Assembly (NCBI GenBank): GCA_045106055.1
Contig: JBGCED010000075.1
Span: 1 to 7,118 of the forward strand
Direction of reading: 5' to 3'
Length of the DNA stretch: 7,118 nt
From: JBGCED01 sp045106055
GTDB taxonomy: Bacteria; Pseudomonadota; Alphaproteobacteria; CBDDJK01
This document shows positions 6,616-7,118 of this stretch, one piece after another. Every line of letters starts with the position of its first letter. Position 1 is the stretch's first letter. Below the pieces are notes generated by a model. It was not told the DNA's origin, ran no database searches, and saw nothing but the letters and a program-made list of their open reading frames with translations. A program made the translations under genes and the position numbers.

Positions 6616-6687
6616 AAAAATGCGTAAAAAACAATTAGAACGCTTTTTTTGAAACAAGTTTACAGAAAAACGCGTTAGAGAGAGAAT

Positions 6688-7116
6688 ATGATGGAAAGCG
6701 TTTCAGATCCCTTAGCATCAGGGCTTCAAAATGATGCTGATCAGCGGCTGCCGCGCCTTAACCGCCAGCAATCGGAACAGCTTGTCTCGGCAAAAATCAC
6801 CGATATGGCACATGATGCAGATTTTGTGGTGCTGGTGATGTATGATCGCGAACAAGGATTAGAGCCTGTGGATTATCATCTCTATGATTTCCAAAAAGGC
6901 GCAAGCCCCGCAGATGTGCCAACTGATTTAAATTATGAAGGCATTTGGGTTTGGTATTTCTGCAACCGCAATGGCGAAAATTTTCAAGCCCGCAAATTGC
7001 TGATTGAAATGATTGATGGTCATTATGGCTATGGTCAATTTGGCGATTTTGAAGGATTTTGGGACGAATTTCCGCAATATGTTGCAAAAGATCGCTGGGT
7101 TGAAACCTGCATCTAG
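6688..7116 (+). CDS. Hypothetical protein, acidic and aromatic-rich, 142 residues
   Basis: I do not recognise this family. The frame is complete, from ATG ATG at 6688 to TAG two bases before the window edge. A purine run, AGAGAGAGA (6677-6685), just upstream can serve as ribosome binding site. Base composition and codon choice look like the neighbouring genes, which supports a real gene. There is no signal peptide or membrane segment, so it is probably cytoplasmic. The first 40 residues are polar and probably flexible. From about 44 on, beta-like segments (DFVVLVMYD, VDYHLYDF, IWVWYFCN) are followed by a helix-like stretch (NFQARKLLIEMIDG, 98-111) and an aromatic, acidic tail (YGYGQFGDFEGFWDEFPQYV, 113-132). 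About 20 of the last 97 residues are Phe, Tyr or Trp. Cys92 and Cys141 are the only cysteines, so a metal site is unlikely. It is divergent from the suf cluster and shares its control region; a functional link is possible but not shown. Confidence 0.75.
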   Translation: MMESVSDPLASGLQNDADQRLPRLNRQQSEQLVSAKITDMAHDADFVVLVMYDREQGLEPVDYHLYDFQKGASPADVPTDLNYEGIWVWYFCNRNGENFQARKLLIEMIDGHYGYGQFGDFEGFWDEFPQYVAKDRWVETCI

Positions 7117-7118
7117 CC

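Larger units (their letters stand above)
6289..6687. other. 399-base AT-rich divergent intergenic spacer
   Basis: No gene was found here on either strand. It separates sufD (minus) from the unknown gene at 6688 (plus), so it must hold both promoters. From left to right it contains a GACTA/TAGTC dyad on a sufD -10 box (6335-6348), a perfect GCATATATGC palindrome (6395-6404), a compact set of overlapping inverted repeats (6482-6505), a GCTTAAAA/TTTTAAGC inverted repeat (6551-6577), three copies of GGTTTTAAGCTAT (6568-6615) and a weak stem with seven Ts (6622-6650). The composition is clearly more AT-rich than the flanking genes. Confidence 0.85.

Noticed and set aside
6622..6650. GCGT...ACGC followed by seven Ts as a terminator or attenuator before the unknown gene
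   Set aside because: Only four base pairs with a 14-base AT-rich loop; too weak to call, although the T-run is real.
6797..7087. Minus-strand 96-codon frame opposite the unknown gene
   Set aside because: The His/Asn/Gln-rich product looks like an antisense shadow, and the plus-strand frame has the start context and composition of a real gene.
1..7118. tRNA or rRNA genes, CRISPR arrays, insertion sequences, toxin-antitoxin or defence genes
   Set aside because: No cloverleaf, rRNA-like segment, regularly spaced repeat-spacer units, transposase motifs or terminal inverted repeats were seen; the three 13-base copies are too few and too irregularly spaced for CRISPR.

Overview
The window looks like an alphaproteobacterial chromosome of moderate to low G+C. 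Three 60-base lines counted by hand in the genes gave about 42-48% GC, and one line of the 6.3-6.7 kb spacer gave about 32%. The evidence for the lineage is a SUF-type iron-sulfur cluster gene order (sufD-sufS-DUF59/sufT-A-type carrier) of the alphaproteobacterial style, a bacterial-type ValRS, and a short YqaE/Pmp3-like membrane protein with the MRLLLAIILPW start seen in proteobacterial members. I cannot fix the order or genus from sequence alone.

Layout: almost everything is on the minus strand. Read in the direction of transcription (right to left), there is a 399-base AT-rich divergent spacer (6289-6687), then sufD (6288-5101), sufS (5104-3851, 4-base overlap with sufD), sufT (3827-3336), an IscA/SufA carrier gene (3293-2922), valS (2827-137), and the first 21 codons of a YqaE/Pmp3-family gene leaving the left edge (64-1). 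On the plus strand, to the right of the spacer, is one complete gene of unknown function, 142 codons (6688-7116).

How the genes work together: SufS takes sulfur from cysteine. SufD is a scaffold subunit that normally works with SufB and the ATPase SufC. SufT (DUF59) and the A-type carrier act in maturation and delivery of the cluster to apoproteins. sufB and sufC are not here: the cluster begins at sufD, with an own-promoter-like spacer and a divergent gene upstream, so the SufBCD scaffold must be encoded at two loci or completed differently. valS is co-directional, 94 bases behind the carrier gene, and may be partly read through from the suf promoter.

No mobile element, CRISPR array, rRNA or tRNA gene was seen. 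The most unusual part is the divergent spacer. It has a GACTA/TAGTC dyad lying on a good -10 box for sufD, reminiscent of IscR/Rrf2 operators. It also has three copies of a 13-base repeat (GGTTTTAAGCTAT) with an inverted partner, placed ahead of the unrecognised, aromatic-rich, acidic 142-residue protein. A run of seven Gs at the sufD/sufS junction doubles as the sufS ribosome binding site and sits where a -1 slip would fuse SufD to SufS. These are leads, not demonstrated systems.
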